From an uncultured Porphyromonadaceae bacterium (GTDB lineage: Bacteria; Bacteroidota; Bacteroidia; Bacteroidales; Muribaculaceae), in assembly GCA_947175425.1 (NCBI GenBank), contig CAMWMR010000002.1:56575-120574 (forward strand): a stretch of DNA of 64,000 nt. The letters run 5' to 3'. The translations under genes and the position numbers were made by a program. Shown here in pieces: positions 53,554-62,090 of the stretch. The notes under the pieces were generated by a model. The model had not been told where the DNA came from. It searched no databases and was given only the letters and a program-made list of their open reading frames with translations. The number at the start of each line of letters is the position of its first letter. Position 1 is the stretch's first letter.

Positions 53554-55836
53554 TTACTTAACGAGTATTCTTTCCGCTTTGGCGCCGGGGACAGCAAGGA
53601 TGTAGACTCCTGCAGGGAGTTCAGTAGCGTCGATACAAGCCTCGGAGCCGTTTGCAGTTGCTTTGGCAACTTCGGTACCTGCAACGGAGTAGAGTGTGGC
53701 GGTGAAGTTCTCTTGTCCGGCAAAGTGAATACCGAATTTGCGGTTGCCGATAGCGCTGATGAGCAGTCGACATTCGGAATCGGTTGCAACATTCCCGATT
53801 CCGGCGTCCTTAATTTCAAGAACTTTCTTGAGTCCGGCGTAGGCATCGAATTTACCGGCGCCCCATTGAATGGGATTGCCTTGGCGTACATCGTCGTCGA
53901 CGATGGCTGTTTCGCGAATGATTTCGAGTACCTGAGAATAATTCAGGTCGGGATATGCCTCAAGCCATAAGGCAATGGCTCCCGAGACGAGAGGAGTGGA
54001 CATTGATGTTCCTGTGCTTTGATGCCATGAATAGCGCCGGTCGCCGGTAACAAGGTCGGCTTGACGCATGCCGTCGTATGGGGCGTAGGAATCAAGATAA
54101 TATTCGTTGGAGGAAGATATAATGCTTGTACCGGGTGCGCATACAGTAGGAAGGCGGCGTCCGTCGTAGAGTTCGCCGTAACTGCTGAAGAAGCTGGCTT
54201 TTCCGTATTCAAAAGGAACTTCGTTGCCATAGGTGTTGAGGTCGAGTGAAATCCATTCGTCGCGTGTGTTATAGGAGCCAACAACTACATAGTTGTGTCC
54301 GCAAGCCAAGTCGGATATAGTGCCGTCGGTAGAGCCGTCCTCGTAACCGTTCACACCGTATGAGCTGAGGGTGTTGTATACACCGTCGTTGAAGATATCG
54401 ACGCGTTGTCCGTCGGCACCGGTGATTTCGAACCCAAGCACATAGTTGCCGTCGGCGTTCGTGGAAGTGTTATCCCAGAGCATTAGGTCCAGAACGGCAT
54501 AGTAACGGCCGGATTGTGCATCTAATTCAGCGCCAATTCCGGCATATCCGGTGAAGTATCGGGCGAATTGAGCCGAAACGATGTCGGTTTCGTCGTAGGT
54601 GTATTCCGAACCGGAAGCCCAATAACGGCTTGCACCTTCGGGCGATGCTTCAAGGGGCATTCGCATTGCCACCATGCCTCGGCTAAGGTTAACAATTACA
54701 AGCTGTACTTCGAAAGGTTGGTCATTGTTACTATAGATGTATGTTGCTCCGTATCTAACATTTTTGTAGTTGGTCATCTCAACTTCCGGTTTCAGGATTG
54801 ATGCAATGCTGTTGTCGTCGGCTGAGAATGTTTTGTGCATTGCAATGGGGAGGTCGCCCTCGTTTCCTGCAGATACGCAAAAAATAACTTTGTCGAGGGT
54901 ACTGGCAAGATCCATATACTGGCAGATAGTGCTTGTACCGTCGTGCGGACCTACGTTAGAGCCTAAGGAGAGATTGATTACAGCCGGCTTTTGGCCATTG
55001 TTATATGCGTAGTCGAGAATTGTTTCGCAACCGAGTGCAATGTAGTAGTCGGTGGTAGCGCCGGAAGCTGCTGCAATTTCTGCGTCATATGCCACTCCGT
55101 AGTAGGGGTTTGGAATTGTCTGATATTCGTTGAGGAGCAATCCGGGTACGGCAACACGCACGTCGCCTCTGTAGCTGCCGGCCATAATTCCGAGAGTGTG
55201 GGTTCCGTGATATGTTTCGTCGCTTTCGGTGTCGATTACACCTATTTCATCGCCCGGGACAATTTGTTGAACGTATGAACCTGCCTGGGTCGGGCGGTAG
55301 TAGGTGAATTGTCCGAAACGGGTTGTGCCGTCGTTGTTTTTGAAGTTTATGTGATTGGGGTCGAAACCACCGTCGACGCTGCCTGCGACAACGCCTTTGC
55401 CTGTATATGCCTGCGGGAGGTCGAGGCCTGAATGTATTTTGTTAATTCCGGACACTTCGCGGGCAATATCGAGTTTTGCCTCGAGCGGACGTTCAAGAGA
55501 GAGCTTGAGGATGCCGTCTAGTGCTTCGATGTCGGCCAGGGCGTCCTGTGGAAATTCAATCAGCGCCATTGTTCCCCGGTGTGAGTGTACGGTGGCACCT
55601 GCCGCTTCCAGATTAGCGACATTGGCGTTAGGAGAGAGTGTGGCGAATGCCCGGAGGTAGTTTGTGTGCGAAAGGTCTTTGGCCTGTACTCGGGCGGGTG
55701 CTCCGGATTTTTTGACAAATTCGAGGGGCATGTTAGCCGAGCGCATACGAGCGCGGCTGCCTGCATCGAGCTTGTTCTGAGCAATGGCGCAAGTGCTTAT
55801 TCCGAGCGCAAGTCCCAAAAGCAAGATTCTGTTCAT
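53554..55836 (-). CDS. Secreted subtilisin-like (S8) serine peptidase with C-terminal sorting domain
   Basis: 760-residue extracellular protease. Signal peptide MNRILLLGLALGISTCAIAQ. Residues about 50-120 look like an I9-type propeptide. The catalytic triad is Asp155 (AGSVDGGFDP), His210 (YHGTHTLG) and Ser611 (GTSMSTPLVSG), with Asn325 (VSAGNEGD) for the oxyanion hole. A large insertion (about 350-510) with galactose-binding-like beta sequence interrupts the peptidase domain. The last 75 residues (LLISAIGNRKFGIHF, then ELPAGVYILAVPGAKAERILVK) are a sorting-type C-terminal domain. It is the first gene of a likely two-gene unit with the LRR protein 26 bp downstream. The substrate is unknown. 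Confidence 0.93.
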   Translation of the reverse strand: MNRILLLGLALGISTCAIAQNKLDAGSRARMRSANMPLEFVKKSGAPARVQAKDLSHTNYLRAFATLSPNANVANLEAAGATVHSHRGTMALIEFPQDALADIEALDGILKLSLERPLEAKLDIAREVSGINKIHSGLDLPQAYTGKGVVAGSVDGGFDPNHINFKNNDGTTRFGQFTYYRPTQAGSYVQQIVPGDEIGVIDTESDETYHGTHTLGIMAGSYRGDVRVAVPGLLLNEYQTIPNPYYGVAYDAEIAAASGATTDYYIALGCETILDYAYNNGQKPAVINLSLGSNVGPHDGTSTICQYMDLASTLDKVIFCVSAGNEGDLPIAMHKTFSADDNSIASILKPEVEMTNYKNVRYGATYIYSNNDQPFEVQLVIVNLSRGMVAMRMPLEASPEGASRYWASGSEYTYDETDIVSAQFARYFTGYAGIGAELDAQSGRYYAVLDLMLWDNTSTNADGNYVLGFEITGADGQRVDIFNDGVYNTLSSYGVNGYEDGSTDGTISDLACGHNYVVVGSYNTRDEWISLDLNTYGNEVPFEYGKASFFSSYGELYDGRRLPTVCAPGTSIISSSNEYYLDSYAPYDGMRQADLVTGDRRYSWHQSTGTSMSTPLVSGAIALWLEAYPDLNYSQVLEIIRETAIVDDDVRQGNPIQWGAGKFDAYAGLKKVLEIKDAGIGNVATDSECRLLISAIGNRKFGIHFAGQENFTATLYSVAGTEVAKATANGSEACIDATELPAGVYILAVPGAKAERILVK

Positions 55837-55881
55837 ATTTTGAATTGATAATTTTGTTATGTGAATATTTTAACGGCAAAT

Positions 55882-55916
55882 CGATTCACAGCTGAAACAG
55901 AAACAGCTGTGAATCG
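55882..55916 (-). terminator. 13-bp perfect hairpin between surface-protein genes
   Basis: CGATTCACAGCTG (55882-55894), loop AAACAGAAA, CAGCTGTGAATCG (55904-55916). It lies between the 55939 gene stop and the subtilase start on the same strand. The minus strand then reads ATTTGCCG, so there is no proper U-tract; it could be a partial terminator, a processing site or an attenuator. Confidence 0.55.
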
Positions 55917-55938
55917 TGTTTGCGTTGGTTTTTATAAA

Positions 55939-58113
55939 TCAGAGACGTACTTTGCGTCCGTCGATAATGTAAATCCCGGCGGGGAGTCGGTGTTTGTCGG
56001 CTTCTGATCCAACTTCCATTCCTTGCAAGTTGTAGACAGTGCGGTTGTTGTCGGAACCAATTTCGATAGTGCTTACGCTGTCGGGGGATTTTGTAATGCT
56101 GACGTCGGAATCGCCTGTTACATTAAATGTGAACACTCCGTTTTCGTCGGCAACAAGTTTAACGTTGTTAACGGTAACATCGAGCACAGGGTCCGACGCT
56201 GTATTGGCAAATACTACGGTTGCCGGAGTGATGTGAACGGCAGTACCTTCAAACACATTGTGAGTGGAGGGATTGCCGATTGCCGAAATGTGGTCGTGGC
56301 GGATATCGACGTCGACGTCTTCGGCAACTGAGTATTTAACGGTGTACGAAGCCGGGCTGTTCGGATAAGCTTTGATAACGGCTCCGGCGGGGAGATTGTC
56401 GAATGTGTACGAGCCGTATTGTCCTGCAATTTCTTCACCGTTAAGATATACGCACATGGCGTCGTAGCTGTAGTCGCTTCTGTTACCACGGAACACTACC
56501 GGCATATCGGCGTTACCGAATTCATAGAAAGAGTATCCTGCGGGCAGAGTGTTATCGTAGTAAGAGAATGAGCGCTGCAGAGAGGTGTTGTAGCCGGTAT
56601 AGAGGTAGTATCCGCTCCAGTCGGTGGAGGGGTGGATGTACATGGAGAATTGTTTGTCGCGTACAACGGCATCGGTAAGGACAATAATTATATCGCCGTC
56701 GGCAACGCTGAGCGAAGAGAAGTAGGTTTGTTCCACGCCGTTTCGTTCCACAGCTTCGATAAAGTAGCCGTCGAAAGCGTTGAGATAAAGAGAGTATACG
56801 GAGTTGGATACTTCGATTTCGGTTTCAACGTCGGTGAAGGTGTATATTGTACCTGACCCGTTATATCCGGTGGACATGTAGAAAGATGCCGGGTCGTTGG
56901 TGATGACGGTTACTTTTTTCTGAGGTTTGGGGGTGGCGGTAATAACGAAGTTGAGCGGTTCCTCGGATTTGAGGGTTGTGGAGTAGCTGTAGAAGTTGTA
57001 CAGTTCGGAACCGTTTAGCGTTATTGAGGTAATGTCGAAATCGTTTGTATTAAATGAAATGTTGAGGCTTTGACCGAGTTTGGCTGTGAAACCGTTGGTA
57101 AAATCGGTAACGACATCGTTATCGAGGCGAATTGTACTGATTACTCCTTCGGTGCCGCTGTTGGTAAAGGCGAAGTTTACGGGCACGTCGGCATCGGGAT
57201 AGTCGGTGGTTACGGTTATGACATCGCCGTCGGCTACAGTAAATTCATAGGTTGTTGTATATGAGCTTGGGAGCTCGAGTGTTTGTCCGTTCTGCTCAAC
57301 TTTGTAAAGAGTCTTGGAGTAATTTGTGTGGCGCAGGCTGTAGCGAGTTTCGGCCGTAGGGTTGAATTTTACTGTCGATGATGCTTCGGACAGGTATATT
57401 GTGCTGTAGTCGGTGGATCGTGTAAGAGTTACATCGGCCGTATTTCCATCGATGTCAACGCGGAAGCTTGCGGTACGGGTTGATTCAAGATCATAGGCTT
57501 CTACGGTGTAGGTTTTGGTTGAACCGGCCTCGAGATATATGTAGGCATAAGTACCGGAGAGACTAACCGAGTTTCCGTTTTCGTCTTTTACGGAAGCAAT
57601 GGAGTATCCCGAGTTGGGATAAATGCTCAGGCTTCCGGAATATGTTGTTTCAATTTCCCATTTGCCGTCGTTAGGCTGTATGGTGGCGTAATTGTAGGAT
57701 ACATATATCTGTTGCGGGTCTCCAATGATAGTTGTAAAAGTTTTTTCTTTTTCGCGTGTGGTGACGGTAACTGTCGAGTTGTCGGCCACAAGGTCGATTA
57801 GAATTGCACATGAAGTGTTGGGGAAATGGATGCTTTCATCGACAGGAGTATTGCCGTTTTCGTCGAGAACGCTCACGATTTCGTTGCCTGAAAGTGCGCT
57901 GAGGTTTATGGCGTTTACACTTTCGTCGAAATTGGCGGTATTGAAAGTATATGAGTTGTTTTCGTCAAAATCGAAAACAGGACCCGATGTTTGGGGATTG
58001 ATTACATATACTTGATTCGGATTGGAGACTTTTACAGTAAAAGTTTTTGCAGCGGTACTAAAACAAAATGCTGCAACCACTGCGCACAGCATAATGGAGT
58101 AAAGTTTTCTCAT
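55939..58113 (-). CDS. Secreted beta-rich surface protein with C-terminal sorting domain
   Basis: 724 residues. Signal peptide MRKLYSIMLCAVVAAFCFSTAA. Most of the protein is a chain of roughly 90-residue beta-sandwich repeats: FTVKVSNPNQVYVINP, FTTIIGDPQQIYVSYN, ASFRVDIDGNTADVTLTR, VTVITNDPASFYMSTGYNGSG and others share the pattern (V/T)x(V/I)xxDPxxxYxS. Aromatic-rich strand ends (YTFDNLPAGAVIKAYPNS) resemble secreted BACON/Ig-like modules. The tail VYNLQGMEVGSEADKHRLPAGIYIIDGRKVRL is a sorting-type domain typical of Bacteroidales. No catalytic motif is visible. A promoter is present at 58229-58259. It is probably an adhesin or a surface-layer-type protein; the function is unknown. Confidence 0.75.
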   Translation of the reverse strand: MRKLYSIMLCAVVAAFCFSTAAKTFTVKVSNPNQVYVINPQTSGPVFDFDENNSYTFNTANFDESVNAINLSALSGNEIVSVLDENGNTPVDESIHFPNTSCAILIDLVADNSTVTVTTREKEKTFTTIIGDPQQIYVSYNYATIQPNDGKWEIETTYSGSLSIYPNSGYSIASVKDENGNSVSLSGTYAYIYLEAGSTKTYTVEAYDLESTRTASFRVDIDGNTADVTLTRSTDYSTIYLSEASSTVKFNPTAETRYSLRHTNYSKTLYKVEQNGQTLELPSSYTTTYEFTVADGDVITVTTDYPDADVPVNFAFTNSGTEGVISTIRLDNDVVTDFTNGFTAKLGQSLNISFNTNDFDITSITLNGSELYNFYSYSTTLKSEEPLNFVITATPKPQKKVTVITNDPASFYMSTGYNGSGTIYTFTDVETEIEVSNSVYSLYLNAFDGYFIEAVERNGVEQTYFSSLSVADGDIIIVLTDAVVRDKQFSMYIHPSTDWSGYYLYTGYNTSLQRSFSYYDNTLPAGYSFYEFGNADMPVVFRGNRSDYSYDAMCVYLNGEEIAGQYGSYTFDNLPAGAVIKAYPNSPASYTVKYSVAEDVDVDIRHDHISAIGNPSTHNVFEGTAVHITPATVVFANTASDPVLDVTVNNVKLVADENGVFTFNVTGDSDVSITKSPDSVSTIEIGSDNNRTVYNLQGMEVGSEADKHRLPAGIYIIDGRKVRL

Positions 58114-58228
58114 TTGTAGTTTGTGATAATATTAAAAAGAATGCAGTTATTTATTTAAAAATGGAAATGATACGAGGCTCGTTATAATGATATGTTAATG
58201 AGCTGAAGAAATAGTATCAAAGTGTCGG

Positions 58229-58259
58229 CAAAGATATGAAATTTTGCATTATTTACAAA
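58229..58259 (-). promoter_or_regulatory. Promoter of the surface-protein gene at 55939-58113
   Basis: Minus strand: TTTG (complement of 58256-58259), 19 bp, then TATCTTTG (complement of 58229-58236), an exact -33/-7 pair. It predicts a leader of about 110 nt. Confidence 0.75.
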
Positions 58260-58478
58260 AATAATTGCTAAAAAAGTGCTGTTAGCTATAAAAAACGGTG
58301 TAATTGTAATGTAATATTCCGTAATGCGCACATCTTATAATTACGAATTGTCAAATGCAGCGTGTGGCTATATCAATGAGCCGCTTTGAATTTAAATTTC
58401 GTATTAGATATCTAAGCGTCTTATGATTTGAGGATATTCAATTGAGAAGTCGGAAAAATATGAGCACAAGCGTGCAGG

Positions 58479-58508
58479 CGGACAAAATTTGTGAACAAAT
58501 TTTGTCCG
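58479..58508. repeat. 30-bp palindrome CGGACAAAATTTGT-GA-ACAAATTTTGTCCG
   Basis: Two perfect 14-bp arms separated by GA, with no neighbouring gene start. It could be a protein-binding site, a cruciform or a remnant of a mobile element end. Confidence 0.7.
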
Positions 58509-58580
58509 ATTGGCTGTACTTATCTGGTTCCTGTACTTTTTTCTGTATGATTTTGGCTCCTAAATCAAATTTTCAGACAC

Positions 58581-58613
58581 AAAAAACCGCACAATGTGTT
58601 GATATTGTGCGGT
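58581..58613 (-). terminator. Terminator of tmRNA
   Basis: ACCGCACAAT (58586-58595) pairs with ATTGTGCGGT (58604-58613). On the minus strand it is followed by TTTTTT (58581-58586), about 45 bp after the tmRNA 3' end. Confidence 0.85.
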
Positions 58614-58659
58614 GTGTCTTAATATTGTCTTGTGTTTACCGGAGAGTATCCGGAACACA

Positions 58660-59060
58660 TGGTGGAGCTGGAGGGATTCGAACCCTCGTCCAAACGCGGA
58701 ACTAATGAGCTTTCTACGTGCGTAGTTTCAAGTTGGTTTTCGAGTTGCGGCAGGCCTGAAACTACCAACCGCAGCCTTATCCTCTAAGATTTCGGTTTCC
58801 TGCCGAGGCTTTTGGAAACCTATTTCCGATTTGCGAGCACCGCCGTTTCGATGAGTCTCGGAAAAAGGACTATCGGGCGATGTCTTGTCGCTGCAACTGT
58901 TGCGGCGATTAAGCGTAATCTACTGTACTTCGATTAGGCAGCAAGAGCGTAGTTATTTTCGCCATTTAGATTGCTGAAAGCCTGATATTAAAGAGCATAG
59001 ACTTCAAAGCTCTGCACGCTTACACACCACTTCTACACGCTGTCAAAACCGGTCAACCCC
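58660..59060 (-). ncRNA. ssrA: tmRNA
   Basis: Transfer-messenger RNA of about 401 nt that rescues stalled ribosomes. On the minus strand the 5' end GGGGTTG (59060 downward) pairs with CAGCTCC near the 3' end as the acceptor stem. The 3' end has the T-arm GGTTCGAATCC and an encoded CCA (58660-58662). The tag reading frame GGC GAA AAT AAC TAC GCT CTT GCT GCC TAA encodes GENNYALAA, with the ENNYALAA ending seen in Bacteroidota. The promoter is at 59093-59123 and the terminator at 58581-58613. Open frames across this region are not genes. Confidence 0.96.
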
Positions 59061-59092
59061 ATTTTGTTTGTGCCTTGTGGCATATATAGATA

Positions 59093-59123
59093 CAAAGTTA
59101 CTGTAATAACGCACAATATGCAA
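59093..59123 (-). promoter_or_regulatory. Promoter of tmRNA
   Basis: Minus strand: TTG (complement of 59121-59123), 20 bp, then TAACTTTG (complement of 59093-59100). Initiation would fall about 30 bp before the mature 5' end. Confidence 0.75.
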
Positions 59124-59311
59124 GTTATTAACAAAGATTAACCTCATTATTGCCGTGTATTGCTTTGTTGCGTTGGGCTATGTGAAATATTTTATTTAAA
59201 TTTGTGGCGTATCAAGGACGGTAAATGTACAGTATCTTGTTCGACTTATAATTTTATAGATAAACCACCGAAATTTGTTGCGATTTTAAACTTCATTACT
59301 TATGTCTACTT

Positions 59312-59340
59312 TTTGCAAATATTTCTACACTGTACTTTTG
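59312..59340 (+). promoter_or_regulatory. Promoter of the polyferredoxin operon
   Basis: TTTG at 59312-59315, 17 bp, then TACTTTTG at 59333-59340. The -7 box is exact; the spacing is slightly short. It lies 48 bp before the ATG at 59389. Confidence 0.6.
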
Positions 59341-59388
59341 GTAGTGCTTATTATTCTGCTTTAGAGAATATATTCGGCATTGGTGTAT

Positions 59389-60885
59389 ATGCTTGTAAAA
59401 CTGCCCATTCTATTGGCTGTTTTAGCCTTTTTGTGTGTCTGTGCGGCCTTTATGGGGCCAGTCGGCTTGTCGACTTGTTTTTCGTTTATTGCAGCGTTGC
59501 AGTTTGTTCCGGCTGTTTTGGCCTGGAACGTGGCTGTAATTGTTTTGCTTTTGTTGGCAACAATTTTATTAGGCCGTGTTTATTGCTCGGTTGTGTGTCC
59601 CTTGGGTATTTTTCAAGATGCGGTTGGTGGCGTTTATCGTCTTTTTATTCCCAAGAGGAGGCGAAAAACCGGAGTTTACAAATATCGTAAACCTGACAGG
59701 CGGCTGAGGGTTGGTTTTCTTGTCATTTTTGCCGTTCTTTTTATTTTGGGTGTGGCAAATGTTTTAGGTATGTTTGCCGCTTCGTTTTTTGATCCTTATG
59801 CCATATTCGGCCGATTTTTGGGACAGTTTATAGTGCCGGGAGCGCACGCAATTCAAAGTTTTGTACTTAGTCGTTTTGCGGAGAAAGGAGTTTTTCTTGC
59901 TGATAGTCTGCCGCCTGAGTCGACTTTCAATAGTGTAGTTGGCATTGTTGCGGCTGTGCAGATAATTGTAGTTGGGGCGATTGCCTGTAAGTGGGGGCGA
60001 GAGTATTGCAACACTGTGTGCCCGGTTGGTACGGTTTTGGGTTTTGTATCGCGCTATTCGTTGTTTGCACCTGCGATTGACGATGCCAAGTGTAACGGTT
60101 GCGGTTTGTGTAGTCGTCATTGTAAATCGAGATGTATTGATACAGAGAACCATAGTATAGATTATTCGCGGTGTGTGGTTTGTTTGAATTGTACCGAGCA
60201 ATGTGCAAGAGGTGCTATAAAATTCCGCCGCAGAAAGCGTGCGGATGTTAAACGAACTGCAACAGCGGGCCGACGTGCATTTATTGCCGGAGCTGCGGTG
60301 GCTTCAACATCTGTTGCAGTGTCGGGATCTCCTGTTTTGGCTCCTTTAAAAAATAAACAGCCTCGTAAAAGTGTTGTGCGTCCTGTCCCTGCCGGAGCGT
60401 TGAGTCGCAAAAATTTATATAGCCGCTGTGTGGCGTGCCAGCTATGTGTATCGGCCTGTCCCGAGGGTGTTTTAAAGCCGACGTTGTCGCCGGGAGAATT
60501 TATGCAGCCCGTAATGGAATTTTCATCGGGATTTTGCCGCCCGGGTTGTACGGTATGTTCCAATGTTTGTCCTGCCGGAGCTATAAAACCAGTGACAGTG
60601 GCGGAGAAATCTGCTATTAAAATAGGCACGGCAAAAGTTTGGGAGTCGGCGTGTATTTCGGCGGCTTATGGGCAGACCTGTGGTAACTGTGCCCGAAATT
60701 GCCCTGCAGGTGCAATTGAAATGCTTGCTCGCGAGGGTGGGGGACTGTCGCCGATAGTGAATGCCGACCTTTGCACGGGGTGCGGCGCCTGCGAGTTTGT
60801 TTGTCCTGTTGGAACTGCAGGTTTTTTGAGCGGAAAGTCGGCGGCTATATGTGTCGAAGGTCTTGAAAGGCATGTTGAAATATGA
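59389..60885 (+). CDS. Membrane polyferredoxin, NapH-NapG-like fusion
   Basis: Multi-cluster membrane redox protein, 498 residues from the ATG at 59389 (a TTG three codons upstream is an alternative; numbering below counts from that TTG). Part one is NapH-like: four helices (about 6-24, 45-65, 110-131, 185-203) with C69xxxC73P and C210xxxC214P, then two clusters at C238-C252 and C265-C275. An internal twin-arginine-like segment follows (GRRAFIAGAAVASTSVAV, 297-314). Part two is NapG-like with four more 4Fe-4S motifs (C350-C360, C386-C397, C434-C441, C465-C475). The layout suggests that electrons pass from a quinol/membrane domain to an exported ferredoxin. Its stop overlaps the next gene by 4 bp. 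No nap or other reductase is adjacent. Confidence 0.85.
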   Translation: MLVKLPILLAVLAFLCVCAAFMGPVGLSTCFSFIAALQFVPAVLAWNVAVIVLLLLATILLGRVYCSVVCPLGIFQDAVGGVYRLFIPKRRRKTGVYKYRKPDRRLRVGFLVIFAVLFILGVANVLGMFAASFFDPYAIFGRFLGQFIVPGAHAIQSFVLSRFAEKGVFLADSLPPESTFNSVVGIVAAVQIIVVGAIACKWGREYCNTVCPVGTVLGFVSRYSLFAPAIDDAKCNGCGLCSRHCKSRCIDTENHSIDYSRCVVCLNCTEQCARGAIKFRRRKRADVKRTATAGRRAFIAGAAVASTSVAVSGSPVLAPLKNKQPRKSVVRPVPAGALSRKNLYSRCVACQLCVSACPEGVLKPTLSPGEFMQPVMEFSSGFCRPGCTVCSNVCPAGAIKPVTVAEKSAIKIGTAKVWESACISAAYGQTCGNCARNCPAGAIEMLAREGGGLSPIVNADLCTGCGACEFVCPVGTAGFLSGKSAAICVEGLERHVEI

Positions 60886-62015
60886 AACACGATAACTCTC
60901 AAAAGCTTGACAGGCGCGGTTTTTTGCGTTCCATTGCATTTCTTGGCGGTGCCGCGTTGATTGCAGGGTGTAACGGTAATGAAAAAAGCGCGAATAGAGT
61001 TTCTGTGCCTTTGCGAAAAGAGTGGCGGAATTTCTCGTTGCCACTATATGCTTTTGATATTGCAGGGGTTGATGCAGTTGGTGTTGCCGAGCTTCTTGAT
61101 GATTTGAAGGTTGAGTTTCCTGTACTTCTACAATTTAAAACCGGTGAAGAAGAGGCTGTAGCCGAGCTTGGGAGACTTATAGGGAGCGACAATTTATGCC
61201 TTGCCGCTGTTTTGAAGCCGGGCGATTCGTTGAGCGGAGATTTTGTGCCTGATATTATAATGTACGATCTTCGCGACTCTGAAAATGTGGAATTGTCAAT
61301 GCTTTCGGAAACTATAATCCCTGCCGGCTTTATTATTCCGCAAGATGAGAAGCTCCTTGAAATGTTGCTTGAGCGTGTGCCTGCATTGGATTGTATTGAA
61401 ATAGAAATATCTTCCCGCTTGTGGAACAATGATTCCAATTTTGCGGGAATGCTGTCGGAAGCTGTTTCGGAACGAGGACTCTCTGTTTTTGTGGCACAAT
61501 CGTTGCCATCGTATTGTAATACGCGCCCCGAACTTGCAAATCTTGAAGCACGGTATGCTGCAAGTGTGCCGGGTGTGGTTTCCGTGATTTTGCCTGTGTC
61601 GCAGCCCGGACTGTCGGGAGCTGTGGACTCTTTGGTTTGTTTTGAACCTCTTACGGCAGAGCAAAGGGAATTCCTAAGCGATACGGCACAAAGCATTCTC
61701 GAGAACAAGGCTGTTCCGTGTACCGAATGCGGCAGTTGCATGCCATGTCCTTATGGGATTGATATTCCGGCGGTTTTTGCGCATTATAATAAATGTGTCG
61801 CATTAGGGAATGTTCCGGTGAATCCGGCTACGAGCGATTACATACAAGCTCGTCGCGCCTATCTGTTGAGTATGGATGTAGGGATTCCTCGTTTGCGTCG
61901 CGCCGACAGGTGTGTGACTTGCGGAGCATGTGTTTCGCACTGTCCCGAGCATATAAGTATTCCCGCAGAAATGTGCTCCATAAGTCGTTATACAGCTCTT
62001 TTGAGTGAAAATTGA
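60882..62015 (+). CDS. Tat-exported lipoprotein with aldo/keto-reductase-type Fe-S tail
   Basis: 377 residues. The N-terminus has a twin-arginine motif (DRRGFLRSIAF, R11-R12) followed by a lipobox (ALIAGC, C30), so it should be folded, Tat-exported and lipid-anchored. The body (about 50-265) resembles a degenerate TIM barrel of the aldo/keto-reductase type (VPGVVSVILPVSQPG, FEPLTAEQREFLSD), but no catalytic Asp-Tyr-Lys-His set could be assigned. The tail has the 4Fe-4S form of that family, C280xxC283xxC286xxC289P and C344xxC347xxC350xxxC354P. It overlaps the polyferredoxin gene by 4 bp and is probably its redox partner outside the cytoplasm. The substrate is unknown. Confidence 0.78.
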   Translation: MKHDNSQKLDRRGFLRSIAFLGGAALIAGCNGNEKSANRVSVPLRKEWRNFSLPLYAFDIAGVDAVGVAELLDDLKVEFPVLLQFKTGEEEAVAELGRLIGSDNLCLAAVLKPGDSLSGDFVPDIIMYDLRDSENVELSMLSETIIPAGFIIPQDEKLLEMLLERVPALDCIEIEISSRLWNNDSNFAGMLSEAVSERGLSVFVAQSLPSYCNTRPELANLEARYAASVPGVVSVILPVSQPGLSGAVDSLVCFEPLTAEQREFLSDTAQSILENKAVPCTECGSCMPCPYGIDIPAVFAHYNKCVALGNVPVNPATSDYIQARRAYLLSMDVGIPRLRRADRCVTCGACVSHCPEHISIPAEMCSISRYTALLSEN

Positions 62016-62047
62016 TTTGCTTGCGACCTGAAATTTTGTTAATTTTG
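62016..62047 (+). promoter_or_regulatory. Promoter of the starch-binding protein gene
   Basis: TTTG at 62016-62019, 20 bp, then TAATTTTG at 62040-62047, an exact pair starting at the upstream stop codon. The leader is about 35 nt. Confidence 0.8.
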
Positions 62048-62090
62048 TGGCGCGTAAATCAACTTATTCTTCAAAACCTTAAATTTCTTC

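Larger units (their letters stand above)
58114..58659. other. AT-rich intergenic region, 546 bp
   Basis: It holds the promoter of the 55939-58113 gene (58229-58259), a 30-bp palindrome (58479-58508) and the tmRNA terminator (58581-58613). No open frame of credible composition was seen; the frame over 58442-58705 runs into tmRNA and is spurious. Confidence 0.6.
59061..59388. other. Divergent intergenic region, 328 bp
   Basis: It contains the tmRNA promoter (59093-59123, minus strand) and the promoter of the polyferredoxin gene (59312-59340, plus strand). The rest is AT-rich, and the frame from 59160 overlaps the true gene out of phase. Nothing else is recognised. Confidence 0.6.

Noticed and set aside
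58442..58705. Short open frame across the tmRNA 3' end
   Set aside because: The region is tmRNA and its terminator; the frame runs through the T-arm and CCA end.
59160..59690. Open frame overlapping the start of the polyferredoxin gene
   Set aside because: Out of phase with the Fe-S motifs at 59389-60885 and includes the promoter region.
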